Below, piece by piece: positions 13,488-13,960 of a stretch of 13,960 nt of DNA (position 1 is the first letter of the stretch; each line of letters begins with the position of its first letter). The position numbers and the translations under genes are program-made. The stretch lies in NCBI GenBank assembly GCA_910584435.1, contig CAJUAP010000007.1:55974-69933 (forward strand), read 5' to 3'. A model generated the notes under the pieces. That model ran no database searches. It saw only the letters and a program-made list of their open reading frames with translations, and was not told the DNA's origin. This DNA comes from an uncultured Acetatifactor sp. GTDB lineage: Bacteria; Bacillota; Clostridia; Lachnospirales; Lachnospiraceae.

Positions 13488-13960
13488 ATGAATAGTGAGA
13501 GCAAGAAAGAAATGGAGCAGATTCAACGTGGTCTGGAGGCATTTCTGGAACGGGAACTGGGCATGGAACATGACGAACATGCAGGACAAAGGAAGGAGGT
13601 GCAGGAGTATGCGGATTTGAGTCAGGGGGAATCCGCCGCATATATAGAATCAGAGGATGAGGACGCAATTAGGTACACGGAGGATGAGGACGCAATTAGG
13701 TACACGGAGGATGAGGACGTAATTGGGTACATGGAGGATGAGGACGCAATTGGGTACATAGAGGATGGAGCAAGAGAGTGTAAAGAGGGATTGGATGTAG
13801 TGAACAGGCAGGAAGAGGAATATGAGGACTGGGATAGTAAGCGGGCACATCACCCGGCATCATCACGATCTATAGCAGGAAAGCGTGCTGCAATGCCGTC
13901 ACAGGCTATAGCAGGAAAGCGTGCTGCAATGCCGTCACAGGCTATAGCAGGAAAGCGTGC
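13488..13960 (+). CDS. Repetitive acidic/basic protein of unknown function; 3' end missing
   Basis: The frame is open from ATG 13488 to the right edge (157 complete codons). An in-frame TAA at 13482 fixes the upstream limit; the ribosome site is weak (AAAGG, 13473-13477). Residues 1-50 are charged and probably helical (KKEMEQIQRGLEAFLEREL). Residues 56-95 are four and a part copies of a 9-residue acidic repeat, (T)EDEDAIRY. After a Glu/Asp/Arg stretch (YEDWDSKRAHHP), residues from about 128 are copies of a 12-residue basic repeat, SIAGKRAAMPSQ then AIAGKRAAMPSQ, running off the window. No signal peptide or membrane segment is visible so far. I do not recognise a family; the strong negative-to-positive change and exact DNA repeats suggest a fast-evolving low-complexity region, perhaps a cytoplasmic tail before domains beyond the window. 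Confidence 0.75.
   Translation, partial: MNSESKKEMEQIQRGLEAFLERELGMEHDEHAGQRKEVQEYADLSQGESAAYIESEDEDAIRYTEDEDAIRYTEDEDVIGYMEDEDAIGYIEDGARECKEGLDVVNRQEEEYEDWDSKRAHHPASSRSIAGKRAAMPSQAIAGKRAAMPSQAIAGKR
13653..13772 (+). repeat. 27-bp in-frame tandem repeat (acidic)
   Basis: Units at 13653-13679, 13680-13706, 13707-13733 and 13734-13760, plus a partial unit from 13761. Units 1 and 2 are identical; units 3 and 4 carry a few substitutions. They encode EDEDAIRYT, EDEDAIRYT, EDEDVIGYM and EDEDAIGYI. Confidence 0.93.
13871..13960 (+). repeat. 36-bp in-frame tandem repeat (basic), continuing past the window
   Basis: Two exact 36-bp units (13871-13906, 13907-13942) and the first 18 bases of a third (13943-13960). 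They encode IAGKRAAMPSQA. The array is cut by the window edge. Perfect identity suggests recent expansion. Confidence 0.95.

Noticed and set aside
13650..13853. Hydrophobic repetitive minus-strand ORF (VPNCVLILR repeats)
   Set aside because: It is the antisense reading of the 27-bp acidic repeats; a repeat whose length is a multiple of three opens several frames at once. The plus frame spans more sequence and both repeat types.
13871..13960. 36-bp repeats resembling CRISPR repeat length
   Set aside because: The units are directly adjacent with no unique spacers, and they translate in frame within a long ORF.
1..13960. tRNA, rRNA, insertion sequence transposase or phage genes
   Set aside because: None seen on either strand by eye; no transposase or integrase motif in any plausible ORF.

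Overview
The window looks like a chromosomal piece from a motile, plant-polysaccharide-using Lachnospiraceae-type Firmicute (Clostridia). This rests on moderate GC, strong AGGAGG-like ribosome binding sites, a Gram-positive LexA box, and protein types typical of that group: a GH5 subfamily-2-like endoglucanase, a GH3 beta-glucosidase with swapped domains, a GntR/YtrA-type regulator with an ABC exporter, and a Cache-domain chemoreceptor. The family assignment is inferred from protein character; no database search was possible.

Layout. 1-1558: 3' part of a large secreted cellulase gene (repeat linker, GH5 domain, Gly/Asn/Gln-rich linker, CBM2-like domain). A stand-alone response-regulator receiver gene follows after 35 bases (1594-1956), then a terminator (2006-2040). 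1957-2290: regulatory and repeat-rich spacer with three CTTGACAAAT copies, a 165-bp structured element with terminal inverted repeats, and a sigma-A-type promoter. 2291-5071: four-gene operon of a GntR/YtrA-type repressor, an ABC ATPase and two overlapping membrane subunits. 5088-6367: a Y-family DNA polymerase gene (dinB) with its own promoter, whose spacer holds a LexA box. 6373-6449: short repeat element between convergent genes. 6459-8471 (minus): exported, membrane-anchored 5'-nucleotidase/metallophosphatase. 8472-8819: AT-rich divergent spacer carrying about ten copies of a 15-17-bp tandem repeat. 8820-10607: methyl-accepting chemotaxis protein. 10635-10677: perfect hairpin of the same repeat family. 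10711-13053: cytoplasmic GH3 beta-glucosidase. 13054-13487: mostly noncoding, with a hairpin and a possible minus-strand gene remnant. 13488-end: 5' part of a highly repetitive acidic-then-basic protein, open at the window edge.

How they fit together: the secreted GH5 enzyme and cytoplasmic GH3 enzyme could act in sequence on beta-glucans (external cleavage to oligosaccharides, then internal hydrolysis to glucose), but they are far apart and are not one operon. The ABC operon is a self-contained, probably autoregulated exporter or envelope-stress module. dinB belongs to the SOS response. The rest are independent transcription units.

The most unusual signals are (a) a family of intergenic elements built on the motif YAACAGTTCAG and its inverted copy, at three loci with arm-to-arm sizes of 41, about 77 and 165 bp; (b) the repetitive protein at the right edge; (c) the AT-rich minisatellite between the 5'-nucleotidase and chemoreceptor genes; and (d) in-frame tandem repeats in two separate coding regions.
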